Positions 1 through 10,806 of a DNA stretch of 64,000 nucleotides are shown here, piece after piece. The notes under the pieces were generated by a model. It made no database searches and was not told where the DNA came from. It saw only the letters and a list, made by a program, of their open reading frames with translations. The first letter of the stretch is position 1. Every line of letters starts with the position of its first letter. The translations under genes were made by a program, and so were the position numbers. Origin of the DNA: Xanthostigma xanthostigma (Eukaryota; Arthropoda; Insecta; Raphidioptera; Raphidiidae). The stretch lies in assembly GCA_963575645.1 (NCBI GenBank), contig OY754465.1:58799901-58863900 (forward strand), in the 5' to 3' direction.

Positions 1-277
1 GTCTAGCTCTTCTTAGAATTGAAGTGGTAGCTCTGCGAAGAGTCTCAGGATCAACATTAGTAAATACTAATGGTGATTCACAGCCACCTGGTCTTTTTAA
101 TAATAACAAAACCAACAGCCGAACCTAATAACTGCATTAATGGGCTTACTTATTTAAAATTTCAAATGCTTCTAGCTCAGTTAGGATAGCGTTCCGGGTA
201 TTAGACATTTTTGACTTGAAATCACCCCAGCAACACAGTCCCAGGCTACGACATTCATGTCGTGGAACATCCTGTAT
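1..277. other. Unassigned AT-rich sequence
   Basis: No reading frame, repeat terminus or RNA signature recognised. Confidence 0.3.
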
Positions 278-335
278 AGTCTGAAAAAATGTACTTATTT
301 GAAGAGTTCTATTCAGACGTTAATCAAATATTTGA
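278..335 (+). repeat. Fragment of the hammerhead-bearing unit family M
   Basis: The stretch matches the terminal tag of the units at 38359-38482 and 57039-57475 (GAAGAGTTCTATTCAGACG followed by TTAATCAA), preceded by the internal GTCTGAAAAAATG. The hammerhead-like core and most of the unit are missing, so this is a deletion relic. Confidence 0.5.
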
Positions 336-1065
336 TTATAGTAATTCCTATGGTGATTGTAATTGTTGTAATGTTTATTACTGCTTGACGCTGCGAATGT
401 ACGAAAAAGAAAAAGTCTTTTCAATTCTACTGTTTTAAAATATTTTAACAATAAATTCTGTTGATATCCAACAACATGTACACTGGTACAATGAAACAAT
501 ATTAAATCCAGTAGTAAATGATAAAACATTATAGCTGTTATATTATTTTGCATATAAAACATTCTTTAAACATCTAGTCTGTTATTTTACAAAGATTGAC
601 TGACGCCTCCAGCGTGGTTCTGAAAGCTCTGGCATTGAGGCTTCGTCGTTCGTCCTGAAAAAAACTGTTATTTGCATGAAAGCACTGCGGGGGTGATGAT
701 CCAACTGGAGTAAAGAAAACTCGAGCGCTTCCTAAGCGTTCGGCAATATCATCGACTTCAAAGCGCTTAATTAATTCGCAGATATTTGAGCGCTTAATCC
801 GTGGTTTCTTAAGATAGCGATATCGTAATAACATGACGGTGGATGACGTAATAAAAAACATGTGCGCACAAGTAGATTTATGTCGCTTTTTTACGTTACG
901 GTGGTGCCGCGGCAACCTAGAAAACCGGTTATTCCTATGAACACGTTTTTTGTTAAGTTATATTATTACGGCCGCTATATTACAGGAAACCAAGATTCTA
1001 AATTCTTATAAACAGACAAGCAAAAATATGCTTCTTTAAAATCTATCACAAGAAAATAATCATTT
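336..1065. other. Unassigned; weak minus-strand ORF
   Basis: A 113-residue frame on the minus strand (915-574) is basic in its first third and ends in a plausible but unrecognised sequence. It has no known motif and no companion exon. It may be a TE coding relic, but I cannot support a function. Confidence 0.2.
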
Positions 1066-1420
1066 TCTTCATACCTCGATCGAAAGTACGTACTTTCGTC
1101 CCTTATAGCAGGGCGAAAGTTTGACATTTACTCCCTGTTATTTATTATATTAATTGACAGCGGTAACCCTAGTTACGAGTATAAATGCGCATGAGAAATT
1201 TTTTCCTCCTGCCGTTCTCACTGGGAGTAAATGTCAATCTTTCGTCCCTGCTGACGAAAGTACGTACTTTCGAGCCGATATGAAGAAAAATCGTATACAC
1301 CACACGGGCCTTAAAAGTTGAAATCTCGCCCTGCGCGTCATGATGCCCTCGGCTTCGCCTCGGGCTCATGACGCGCAGGGCCGAAAATTCAACTTTCGAC
1401 CTTTGTGATGTAATATACTA
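1066..1420. repeat. Nested-hairpin repeat, family A, copy 1
   Basis: Two adjacent inverted repeats. The first pairs TCTTCATACCTCG-type sequence with its complement near 1275 and carries ACGTACTTTCG blocks. The second pairs ATACACCACACGGGC with a partner ending near 1420 and contains a GC-rich hairpin (CCTCGGCTTCGCCTCGG core, flanked by TGCGCGTCATGA and its complement). The same two-part design recurs at 13727-14512 and 51991-52424, so it is a dispersed mobile family. No coding capacity; superfamily unknown. Confidence 0.6.
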
Positions 1421-1466
1421 TTTTAAATGTTTGTGTTAAGTCCATTAGTTTTTAAGGTTATTAATA

Positions 1467-1793
1467 CAGTAGAACCTCTGTAAGTCAAACTTCAAGAGTG
1501 GCGCCAAAAAATTCGAGTTATAGAGTTGTCGATTTATAAAGGATTTTGAGATTATCAATTTGTAGAGGTTAAGATCCATTCTAACTAATTTTGAGTTGCT
1601 ATGTTCGAGATACACAGGTCCAATTTATTTTTTCGAGTTATGGAGGGAAAATATGTACCGAAATGGCTTGTAGGGACTCACTGATAATTTAAACCTATGC
1701 GATTTTGAGTAATGGAGGTTTTGGGGCTTGAAGGGAAGGGAAAAAAACATTTTTTCGAGTTTTGTAGGTTTACGACTCAAAAAATTTCTACTG
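1467..1793. mobile_element. Pogo/Tigger-like MITE
   Basis: The ends read CAGTAGAACCTCTGTAA and, on the other strand, CAGTAGAAATTTTTT, flanked by TA on both sides (1465-1466, 1794-1795). TA duplication and CAGTAGAACC-type ends are typical of the pogo branch of Tc1/mariner. About 327 bp, non-coding. Interior motifs such as TTATAGAG and TTTGTAGAGG echo the ends. Confidence 0.6.
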
Positions 1794-1984
1794 TATTTTT
1801 TTGTAAAATTCTATAGTAAAAAAAAATAGTAAATGTGCTTTTAACCTTTTAATAGAAGTGAAACTTTTTTATTACTTTGCTTACCTAATCATAGATGGCA
1901 GTGCTGACCAAACGCGTAGAGTATAGTTTATAAATAATCCGTCAGTTGATGACGGTGCTACATCTCTTTCTTTCTCACTCTAAA

Positions 1985-2126
1985 CATCTCTAGCATGTCG
2001 CTTTGTCGTTTTAAATGAAAAGTTAGGTAGAAATACCAGTAGACCACGGCCTAAAAGCCCGGAAACTCCAAAGATATCAAAGTGTCAATTGGATTTTAAA
2101 TTTTTTAATGGAGCATAATAAATAGC
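1985..2126 (+). repeat. Left direct repeat flanking the large foldback
   Basis: This ~140-bp block (landmarks ATCTCTAG, ATGTCGCTTT, GTAGAAATACCA, TAGACCAC, GTGTCAATTGGATTTT) recurs in the same orientation at 4719-4872, just beyond the other end of the foldback, with many substitutions and small indels. It lies outside the inverted arms. It may be a pre-existing tandem repeat into which the foldback inserted, or part of a larger unit. Confidence 0.55.
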
Positions 2127-2127
2127 C

Positions 2128-4695
2128 CGGTCATATTTTACATTAAAAATCGCTAATCTCGCAAACTAACATGTAGTTCTGATTTTTTAATATGTTGTTA
2201 GGACCACTACCAGTAGCGTATATCCAAGTTTGCAGCTTCGAAAGACCTGTGCTAACTTTGCAGCACTCAAAAAACTGCGAAATTTTCGCACTTTTTTTGG
2301 TATTCTCAAAATAGGTCTTAAACTATGCATTTTTTTATAAAATATTTTTTATACGTTTTTAAGTAGACTAAAATTGCTACAATTTGAGACCAGAACCAGC
2401 TCTGTAGGTTCAATACTTACCAAGATACAGCTTTCCAAAAATTGACCAGTTTTTTCAAAAAAGTGAAATTTTAAGATTGGGTCAATTTTTGACCCCGATA
2501 TCGGGGAAAATACTCATGTTAAGGGTAATATCATAGGAACATATATTGTAGCAAATGTAATTAGCTTTAATTTAAGCAGAGAACGACGTCTGTAAGCCAT
2601 ATAGTTTACTCACAAATTTTAAAAATACAAAAAATGAGAAAACTGCATTTTCGAAAATTTAAATTTAATACCTAGTAATCGTTATGTAAATCCATTCAGT
2701 GATTTTAATGTGGTTGAGTAACAAAATTGAGTAACATAGTAGCATAAACGAGTAACATAATAAAAAAAAATAACATAATTGATAACATCATAAAAAATTA
2801 TGCAGTTTTTGACAAAATACCGTCGTATTTCAGCCATTTTGTAAAAAATATTTACAAATTATATTCATGAACCTTCCTCGTTTATCGCTCTTTCTATTAC
2901 CGAAAACAATTTCAAAATTCGGTGCGTGGTTTACTAGAAGAGAGCGGAAAAAAGGACAAAGACTTTGTTTTTAACTATGCAGTCTTTGACAAAATACCGT
3001 CGTATTTCAGCCATTTTGAAAAAATATTTACAAATTGTATACAGAAACCTTCCTCGTATATTGATCTTCCTATTAGCGAAAGCCATTTCAAAATCCGGTG
3101 CGTGGTTTAGAAGAAGTGAGCGGTGAAAAAGACAAAGACAGTCTGAGACTCTGATTTTAACTATGCAGTCTTTGCTAAAATTCCGTCGTAGTTCAGGTAT
3201 TTTGTAAAAAATATTTATAAATTATATACATAAACTTTCCTCGTTTATTGCTCTTTCTACTACTAAAAACCATTTTTAGATCCGGCGCATGGTTTAGAAG
3301 TAGTGAGCAGAGAAAAAGGCAAAGACAGACAGAGACTGTTTTTAACTATGCAGTCTTTGACAAAACACCGTCGGTGTTCTTCTAAACTGTGCGCCGGATC
3401 TTAAAATGGTTTTCGGTAATAGAAAGAGCGATAAGCAAGGAAGGTTTATGTATATAATTTGTAAATAGTTTTTACAAAATGCCTGAACTACGACAGTGTT
3501 TTAGCTCAGACTGCATAGTTAAAAATAAATCATCTGTCTGTCTTTGTCTTTTTCTCAGCTCACTTCTTCTAAGCCATGCACTGAATCTTGAAATGCTTTT
3601 CGGTAGTCGGAAGAGCGATAAACAAGGAAAGTTTCTGTATATAATTTGTAAATATTTTTTACAAAATGCCAGAACAGCGACGGTGTTTTAGCAAAGACTA
3701 CATAGTTATAAACAGAGAGTCTGCCTATCTTTGTCTTTTTCTCCGCTCATTTCTTCTAAACCACGCACCATTTCTTGAAATGGTTTTCGCTAATAGAAAG
3801 AAAAATATACGAGGAAGGTTTCTGTATACAATTTGTAAATATTTTTTCAAAATGGCTGAAATACGACGGTATTTTGTCAAAGACTGCATAGTTAAAAACA
3901 AAGTCTCTGTCCTTTTCTCCGCTCTCTTCTAGTAAACCACGCACCGAATTTTGAAATTGTTTTCGGTAATAGAAAGAGCGATAAATGAGGAAGGTTCATG
4001 AATATAATTTGTAAATATTTTTTACAAAATGGCTGAAATACGACGGTATTTTGTCAAAAACTGCATAATTTTTTTATGATGTTATCAATTATGTGCTACT
4101 CAATTTTGTTACTCAACCACATTAAAATCACTTAATGGATTTACATAACGATTACTAGGTATTAAATTTAAATTTGCGAAAATGCAGTTTTCTCATTTTT
4201 TGTATTTTTAAAATTTGTGAGTAAACTATATGGCCTACAGACGTCGTTCTCTGCTTAAATTAAAGCTAATTACATTTGCTACAATATATGTTCCTATGAT
4301 ATTACCCTTAAAATGAGTATTTTCCCCGATATCGGGGACAAAAATTGACCAAATCTTAAAATTTCACTTTTTTGAAAAAACTGGTCAATTTTTGGAAAGC
4401 TGTATCTTGGTAAGTATTGAACCTACAGAGCTGGCTCTGGTCTCAAATTGTAGCAATTTTAGTCTACTTAAAAACGTATAAAAAATATTTTATAAAAAAA
4501 TGCATAGTTTAAGACCTATATTGAGAATACCAAAAAAAGTGCGAAAATTTCGCAGTTTTTTGAGTGCTGCAAAGTTAGCACAGGTCTTTCGAAGCTGCAA
4601 ACTTGGATATACGCTACTGGTAGTGGTCCTAATAACATATTAAAAAATCAGAACTACATGTTAGTTTGCGAGTTTAATGTAAGATATGACTGGCC
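2128..4695. mobile_element. 2.6-kb foldback element with tandem-array arms
   Basis: The left arm reads inward from GGTCATATTTTACATTAAA and the right arm repeats it inverted, with the centre near 3430. Arms are about 1.28 kb and highly similar over the outer ~650 bp. One visible difference is an 11-bp block present only in the left arm near 2148. The inner half of each arm is a ~185-bp tandem array. TA dinucleotides abut both ends, but the target duplication is uncertain. Long inverted repeats made of tandem units recall Drosophila Foldback/Galileo-type elements. No transposase is visible. Short frames inside it are mirror translations of the repeat, not genes. Confidence 0.65.
2800..4066. repeat. 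Inverted tandem array of a ~185-bp unit
   Basis: The landmark ATGCAGTCTTTGACAAAA (or variant) starts near 2800, 2977, 3163 and 3348, giving periods of 177, 186 and 185 bp. Its complement recurs near 3510, 3697, 3884 and 4062. The unit also holds CCTTCCTCGTTTAT and GGTGCGTGGTTTA. Orientation flips at about 3373, so the array is head-to-head. Confidence 0.75.
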
Positions 4696-4718
4696 TAAAA
4701 TTGAAGATATTAATTATA

Positions 4719-4872
4719 AATATCTCTAGGATGTCGCTTTTCCGTTTTACCGCAGTTTTAGACGAAACGTCGGGTAGAAATACCAATAGACCACCGCCTA
4801 CAAGCTCGGAATCCACGAATATGTGGATGTGTCAATTGGATTTTTAATTATTTAATAGAGAATAATAAATTG
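4719..4872 (+). repeat. Right direct repeat flanking the large foldback
   Basis: Same-orientation partner of 1985-2126. It begins ATATCTCTAGGATGTCGC and ends near TAATAAAT. A 24-bp AT-rich spacer separates it from the foldback end. Confidence 0.55.
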
Positions 4873-6081
4873 AAATATGCATAGATGCTTATAGATCCAG
4901 ATAACTTTAAAAAATCTATGTATATTTTTTACTTCTACTAGTGGTCGCTCAGTGGTCGAAATTCGACTATAGTTCATTAAAGTAAGTTTGAACGCTATTG
5001 GGGTTCTTTTGTAAATTATATGGATTACTCCTGATTCGATTTTACCTGTGTTAATTCATATAAATCGTGTTGAAACATATATTGTGCACTTTCCCTCATT
5101 AAATCGAAGAGAACGATATATGTTTCACCACAATTTGGGCGAATTAGCACACTCAAATCGATACCACACTCTATTTTTCCTTTCCGTATTTATATATCAT
5201 TTTAGTGTGATAGTTCGGTACAATATATTAACAGTCACATCTTTCGGTACCAGTATCCAACTCTAGTTCTAAACGACATATTATATTGTAACAAAACTGC
5301 TATATAGTCTGTGGCGGAAAGTATTTATTTAAGATATTAACTGTTTAACAAACAGACAGTCGGAAGTCCGTTACCTGCCTTTATTGTTTGTTCGTTGACC
5401 TTCGAGCATTTTATGGAGTTTTCTAGAAATTCCATAGGCGTAGAATTATGGGGTAACAATGCGTAACAATATATAGATTACGTAAACCAACTAATATTTT
5501 CTATTTGACAGCGCTTTATTATCACTAAGGTGACCGAAAGCGTATATTAAGACAATATTTCAAGCACTTGAAAGCAATTCCGAACGTCGTGGCATAAAAA
5601 CAAGTTCGCCGATGAAACCTCTGTGCAATAATGAAATGAAACCAGAGACTCCATTTTCCAATTAAATCGTGAACACGCGATCGAGTGGGGCCCCGTAAGT
5701 TCAGCAGACGGACGGATGGAGGAAGCCGGGGGGGCGGGGGAACAGGAGGGAAGCGGTAGCTGCTAGAAACTGATACATGGTCTCCTCCTGGCTGTACAAC
5801 AATACAATATTACATTGTATATTATGCATTGTTTAGTATGGTTGATTTGATTCCTTGTCTTAATACAAAAAGAAGCTGACAACCTAACCAATGTACACAG
5901 ACAGGGTAGCCAACCCCCCAAATTTAATATTTTTGCGGGATATCTGAAACGTAACACAGTTAATTTATTTATTGTAGGTCGGCTTATGTTGGCAACACGT
6001 AATTAATTAAAAACCAGTATTTTTATGTTTTCGAGTTTACAATATTATTAAATAGTAATAAATAAAAAATCGCAGGATTGT
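4873..6081. other. Unassigned sequence with a G-tract cluster
   Basis: No gene recognised. CTAGTGGTCGCTCAGTGG at about 4940 looks like the head of a dispersed repeat, but no second copy lies in the window. At 5727-5750 closely spaced G-runs on the plus strand (G7, G5, G3) fit the pattern of a potential G-quadruplex. Confidence 0.3.
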
Positions 6082-6210
6082 GGACAAATATTAGATTTAT
6101 TAATTGTACGACGTTTCGTCTATAAATTTAGACTTTTTCAAGTACAAATTGAAAATTATTAAAACAATAATTGTGAAAATAAACATTAATTACTAACCAT
6201 AGCAATTAAC
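6082..6210 (-). repeat. Penelope-like terminal repeat (pLTR), 3' copy
   Basis: The sequence from GGACAAATATTAGATTTA to AACATTAATTACTAACCA is repeated in the same orientation at 8010-8125. The two copies bracket a Penelope-like coding remnant, as pseudo-LTRs do in this class. It includes a hammerhead-like core on the minus strand at about 6113-6141. Confidence 0.65.
6110..6143 (-). ncRNA. Hammerhead-like motif in the PLE terminal repeat
   Basis: On the minus strand, TTGAAAA (a degraded CTGANGA) is followed by a GTCTA/TAGAC hairpin and then GAAACGTCG. The order core - stem II - GAAAC and the 17-nt spacing match the other hammerhead-like sites in the window. The first core is mutated, so self-cleavage is unlikely. 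Stems I and III were not resolved. Confidence 0.4.
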
Positions 6211-6297
6211 AAAAGTTAAGGTACATAAGACAAAAACATGGCAACAAGTAATGTATAAATTTTTTAAACAATAAAAAAATAATTAAAAATTCGAAAG

Positions 6298-6960
6298 TTA
6301 GTTCAATTTCATAATATAGTTGTACTGACCACTTAAATTTTGAGTGTCTGTTCTAAAATTAATAGAATTGTTTTTTCTAATAAAACACATTTCACGATAT
6401 TACGTTTCTTCCAATTTGACTCTTTATCTAGTATTTGAACTTCCTTAAATAGAAATGTATGTCCAGTGTCGAAATAATGAGATGACAACGCGGTTTTATT
6501 ATCACTTAATAAATTTATATTCTACAGTCCATTCTGTGTTGGTAAATTCTATGTTTCAGTAACTGTCTTGTTTGCCCCACATAACACTTACTACATTCAC
6601 AAGGTATTTTATAAATGATATTAGATTGGTGTAAAATAGGTGTTTTATCTTTAAGACTTGTGAATAACCTGTCTAATTTATTTAAGTTATAAAACACCAA
6701 CTTGATATTTGTGTTAGAAAATAGTTGATCTTGTAGGATAAATTCTTGACGAATGGAAATCTAACATACATCTTGGTAGAGTTAGTTCTTTCAGCCACAG
6801 TATCCAACGTGTTATTTGGGTGATTTTGGTCCTCTATAAACTTATTGATGCATTGATGTATAAAATTGACAGGGTAATTATTAGCTTTTAATGACAAATT
6901 TAAGAAAAATAGTAAGTTAAAAATCACCATGGAAAAAAGAAGAAATTACATTTTATAAAT
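6298..6960 (-). pseudogene. Penelope-like element: RT C-terminus and GIY-YIG nuclease, frameshifted
   Basis: Read on the minus strand, this starts with a segment containing NNYPVNFI and YVRFPFVKNLS, the region after the reverse transcriptase thumb in Penelope-like elements. After one frameshift near 6720 it gives a GIY-YIG endonuclease with IIYKIPCECSKCYVGQT, then LLKHRIYQH and SSHYFDTGHTF. A second frameshift near 6390 restores the frame to a stop at 6298, ending in SGQYNYIMKLN. The nuclease nicks target DNA for target-primed reverse transcription in intact elements. Fingers and palm of the RT are absent. An in-frame stop also follows RMDCRI. Frameshifts plus 5' loss make it a dead copy. Confidence 0.8.
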
Positions 6961-7024
6961 ATTTGTAAAAAAATATTTCAAATTTCATGTCATCTGAAGC
7001 CATTAAAAATTACTTAAAAAGTAT

Positions 7025-7130
7025 GTGGATTTTGTAATTCGTTATTATATATACAGACACAGGACAACCATACCATATTGTATGTAAAATATACTATAAA
7101 CAAACTCTTCAGCTTTATAAATTAGTATAG
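7025..7130 (+). repeat. Terminal fragment of interspersed family D
   Basis: CAAACTCTTCAGCTTTAT followed by AATTAGTATAGA matches the tail of the family D copy ending near 56586. It lies inside the degraded Penelope region, so it probably inserted there. Confidence 0.4.
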
Positions 7131-7513
7131 AAGATATACATGCGAGTTTGTTACAATTCGATAGCGTTGATCAAAGCGATGTGTCTTCATTTTCATTCAC
7201 TAAATCCCGTCTTGCGGTCTTTACTTACTGCCGAGTTCATCTTCATTAAGTTAGTATGCACTGACACTGTTTTAATTGACTTTAAAATTGAGAAAAGAGT
7301 TCTCGCGTCCTTTCACAAGCTATTTATTTTTCACTTTGTATATTAAATGCTCATTCTAGCTAAAAGAATGGCACTAATACGGCAGTACATTGTAGATTTA
7401 TTGCAATCGATTTTAATTCGGAAACGGACGCTGATATTCGTTGACAATTAAATTTAATTTTCGTTGTACATCTTGTAGAAGAATAGTGGCAGACGATTGC
7501 AAATAATATTAAG

Positions 7514-7720
7514 AAATAAAATATTTTTAACAAAAAAATTGAACCGACTTCACACTAAAAAGTAAAAAATAATTGCGTATTGAAATGTTTTGGAGTCGGT
7601 GTCAGCCAAAATGCAATCTATTCCGAGAACTACACCGACTCCAAAACATTTCAATACGCAATTATTTTTTACTTTTTAGTGTGAAGTCGGTTCAATTTTT
7701 TTGTTAAAAATATTTTATTT
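7514..7720. mobile_element. Near-perfect palindromic MITE (~100-bp arms)
   Basis: Arms run from AAATAAAATATTTTTAAC to the complementary end at 7720, with a ~20-bp loop near 7617. They contain GAACCGACTTCACAC and CTAAAAAGTAAAAAATAATT. The second module also occurs in palindromes at 44581-44869 and, with one change, 26226-26810. It sits between the two Penelope terminal repeats, so it post-dates that insertion or was captured with it. Confidence 0.65.
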
Positions 7721-7744
7721 TTCTCTTTTTAGTGTTAATCTAAC

Positions 7745-8005
7745 ACTAAAAATCGGTGAACATACATAAAAAACATTATGTGTGTCTTTGAAATTTGAGA
7801 GTTTCTCTCGATTTCTTCGGATTCCACCTTCAGATCCTAACTTGGTTCCGATGGGACCACCTCTGAGGTGCATCCTTTCGAATAAAAAAAAATTTAAAAA
7901 TCGGTTCATAATTGACGGAGAAATCGGTATACAAACATAAAAAAAAATATACAGACGAACATAGAACCTCCTCCTTTTTGTTGAAGTCGGTTAAAAAACG
8001 CACGT
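7745..8005 (-). repeat. Dispersed non-coding repeat with CCGACTTCAACAAAAAGGAG
   Basis: On the minus strand the segment begins TTTTTAACCGACTTCAAC and continues into GGAGGAGGTTCTATG. This type of sequence is widespread in insect genomes, often reported from Lepidoptera. No coding potential. The assignment rests on memory of the motif, not on a second copy here. Confidence 0.35.
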
Positions 8006-8009
8006 TTGC

Positions 8010-8125
8010 GGACAAAAATATATTTGATTTATTTATTGTACGATGTTTCGACTAAAAATTTAGACTTTTTCAATAAATGACAAGAATTACAAAAATCAAC
8101 ATTAATTACTAACTATAGCAATTAG
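8010..8125 (-). repeat. Penelope-like terminal repeat (pLTR), 5' copy
   Basis: Same-orientation partner of 6082-6210, with the shared blocks GTACGATGTTTCG, AAATTTAGACTTTTTCAA and AACATTAATTACTAACTA. A degraded hammerhead-like core lies at 8043-8073 on the minus strand, its stem II with one mismatch. Confidence 0.6.
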
Positions 8126-8575
8126 AAGATTTTTTACCAAGAAAAAACTACATTGCGCCTGAGTAATATAGGCTAAATTTCAAAATCTCAATTAAACTGA
8201 CTTTTGAGTACATGGTGGAAGTACAGTAATTTTAGGGTGGAAGTACGGGTATATAAAAAAAATGTAAGAGATGTACCCAACACATATTCTAAACTTTAAT
8301 ATTATACAGATACTCTCCTATACAGTTACAATTAGTACAATAAAAATATTTTTAGTTTAAAAATCTATATTTTTTAAAAATTTGTAAAAAAATGAGTTTA
8401 TTTAAAATATATATAATTTTTGAATTTAAAATGCATTAGTTTATAAGAAATATAGTACGAACCGTTTTCGAGATATTCTGGAATGGACTCGTTTTTTTTA
8501 TACGTGGTGTATTAAATTGTGCACATTTTGATTGTAAATATCTACTTTCACTGTCGGTGAAAAAATTCAATTTTT
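8126..8575. other. Unassigned AT-rich sequence
   Basis: No gene, terminus or RNA signature. A short direct repeat of GTGGAAGTACAGT/GGTGGAAGTACGG lies near 8213-8247. Confidence 0.25.
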
Positions 8576-9228
8576 TACCATTCCAACCCACAAGTGAGGA
8601 ATGGTAGGTACTAGTTAAGGTCAAAAATTACTTTTCAAAAATTTTACAATATCTTTTCGTTTTGAGGTCCCCCGAATTCAAAAAACATATTTTTGGAAAA
8701 ACTCTGTGCGTCTGTTAGTCTGTTTGTCTGTGAACACGATATAGGTCAAACGGATGAGCGGATTGAAACCAAATTTTGGGAGGATGTTTGGTATGCAAAT
8801 ATGAAGAGCCCTATTGTTTTTGGGGAAAATCGGCGCATGTGCAGAAGAGATATATGCTATATATAATAATGGTATACTTTTCATAACGGCTTATTATTCT
8901 ATTAATTTTTTCAAAAAAGTTTCGTTAAAATTTTTTTTTCTAAACTTTGTAGTTTTGAAAATATTTGTAAAATAAAAAAAAATCAGCCGCTCATTTGTTT
9001 TATGGATCTGTCAGAAATAAACTAGTTAGGCATGCTTTGATTAAATTTCACATGACGTTAAACATTTATATAGGTAACCATGGCAACGAATAGCAAATAT
9101 CATATTGAATACTAGCCATTACCCGAGTCACCTCACGTGATAGCAGAAATTTTCTTTTCTTTATTATAATTAAATGTCAACATTTTTGAAGTTGGAATGG
9201 TCCCGTCACCCGATTGGCTGAAATTTTT
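8576..9228 (+). mobile_element. Family C element, copy 1
   Basis: About 650 bp starting with a terminal hairpin (TACCATTCC...GGAATGGTA) and ending just after GTTGGAATGGTCCCGTC. The two ends share the inverted motif ACCATTCCAAC. Landmarks inside are GAGGTCCCCCGAATTC, GATGAGCGGATTGAAACC and GAAAATCGGCGCATG. Other copies: 19413-20070 (+), 29809-30452 (-), 42596-43008 (+, partial). The copy at 29809 interrupts another repeat, which proves mobility. Superfamily undetermined; no transposase. Confidence 0.6.
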
Positions 9229-9803
9229 AAATTAAATATAAGGCACTTTTATTAACCCTAAGCTTCGATTTTATTAAATTCCTAAGAAAAGCCGTTCTTC
9301 GAGTGAACTACTTAAAATAATTTAACAAATAAATATTATTCTAAAATATATACCTAATATTAATAGGGATATATTTCGTGTAATGATCACCCTGTATTAA
9401 AGAACGTAAATGCTTCCGCCACCTAGCTTTTAGAAAAAATAACTATACGAAAAAGAAAAGTTTCAGTAGTAAACAAATTAGTTTTTAAATTACCACACAA
9501 ATAACATTTCTCACTTTATATTGTAGGAGCGTAAAATAAAGTTAAAATAACACGAATGATGACAAAAATAATTTCATCCATATTCATAAACCATAAAAAC
9601 ACAAAAGAGAGAAATTTATATTTTTAATTTTCATACAGCAATGTAGTCGGTGAGAATCATTTTTTCTCTGTAAATTTCATTGAATTTAAAAATAATTCAA
9701 CTTTTCGTACTTCCTAACTGCTGCGTTCTGGATCGTATACGAGGTGTTTTTAAAATTTTGTACCATATGAAAATGTTGGGATACACAAGATAAGTGTTAT
9801 ATA
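9229..9803. other. Unassigned AT-rich sequence
   Basis: Nothing recognisable on either strand. Confidence 0.25.
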
Positions 9804-10570
9804 CAGTCGAACCTGGCTAAGCAAGACTTCAAGGGACCGCGATCTCTTTTTCGCTTATGTAGGTTTATACTAGTGATGTGCCAGATATCCGTATCCGTAT
9901 CCGTTAGTTTTTGGCGGATCTTTTACGGATCTTTTACCTTATTAATTTTCATTTCATAGATGAAATTTTATATATATAGGCGATTAGGTAATAATAAAAA
10001 CCCGTTAAATTCCATTCAGATTATTTTTTATTTTTTTAAATCGTATTTGGCACCTTTATAATGCAAACATTTATCGTAGTGAGTACCATACTAATAGTAC
10101 ATAACTCAAAGGTACTAAATCAACTATCTTTATAATGAGATATTGCACATCGATCTTTGGAAAGAGACAATCTGTTATGAGAATTCAATCTTAAAGAGGT
10201 CAATAACTTTTTCCCATAACAGATAGTCTTTTTCCAAAGGTCGATGTGCAATATTTACCGCCGCGTACTCTAAGAAAGTTAAGATCCGTATCCGTATCCG
10301 CGGATCTTGAAACCAAAAATCCGTATTCAGATCCATATCCGCGGATATACATTTTTAACGATCCGGCACATCACTAGTTTATACACTAACACAAGTTTCT
10401 AGCTTATTGAGGTAACCTATGTCACTTACAGAGGTCTGTAAAAATACTGCAAATATGTAGTGATAAACATGTATGTATTATTCGACATAGATGCTAACAA
10501 AAAAGAAAAAATAAAAACTACAGGCAACTAGTAATCTCAGTTATAGAGGTCCATGAGTGAAAAACGTTTT
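9804..10570 (+). mobile_element. Pogo-like element fragment hosting hAT MITE copy 1
   Basis: It starts TA-CAGTCGAACCTGGCTAAG, a pogo/mariner-type end. The continuation has repeated CACTTACAGAGGTC and AGTTATAGAGGTCC motifs typical of such short elements. It is interrupted at 9871-10376 by a hAT MITE. I could not find a convincing right terminus; related CTTATAGAGG motifs at 11143-11180 suggest it was later split again. Confidence 0.45.
9871..10376 (-). mobile_element. hAT MITE family B, copy 1
   Basis: 506 bp bounded by TAGTGATGTGCC and its complement GGCACATCACTA, flanked by identical 8-bp duplications GTTTATAC (9863-9870, 10377-10384). The 8-bp TSD and 5'-TAGTG end (hAT consensus YARNG) fix the superfamily. 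The interior has CGGATACGGAT-rich subterminal repeats and a central inverted repeat with TAACAGAT and TTTCCAAAGATCGATGTG. Non-coding. Inverted relative to copies 2-4. Confidence 0.85.
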
Positions 10571-10806
10571 GAAGTAAAACTTCTTTACGCACGCTTGACT
10601 TGGGGAGTAAGCTGGTGAATGCGTGACGAGAGCGTTACGAAAAGTGTGATCGGCCGTTACGCGAACGGTGATTGATTTGGAATGCGTGACGAGAGCGTTA
10701 CGAAAAGTGTGATCGGGCGTTACGCGAGCGGTGATCGACTTGGAAAGCGTGACGAGAGCGTTACGAAAAATGTAATCGGGCGAGGCGAACGCAAGTTGAG
10801 AGAGAG
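10571..10806 (+). repeat. Family R repeat with 63-bp tandem units
   Basis: It begins GAAGTAAAACTTCTTTACGC, shared with 62860. Three tandem units start near 10618, 10681 and 10744, each with GCGTGACGAGAGCGTTACG and a GTGATCGG block. A 125-residue frame across it is only a translation of this repeat. Confidence 0.6.

Noticed and set aside
574-915. 113-codon minus frame as a host gene
   Set aside because: No domain, no exon context; kept only as an unassigned frame.
2922-3944. Mirror-image frames with the same peptide on both strands
   Set aside because: They translate the ~185-bp repeat in the two inverted arms; no start, codon or conservation evidence for a gene.
2800-4066. CRISPR-like repeat array
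   Set aside because: The ~185-bp tandem unit has no short repeat/unique spacer pattern, is inverted at the centre, and the DNA is eukaryotic.
8576-9228. Family C as a Helitron
   Set aside because: It has a terminal hairpin but no CTRR end and it has inverted ACCATTCCAAC ends.
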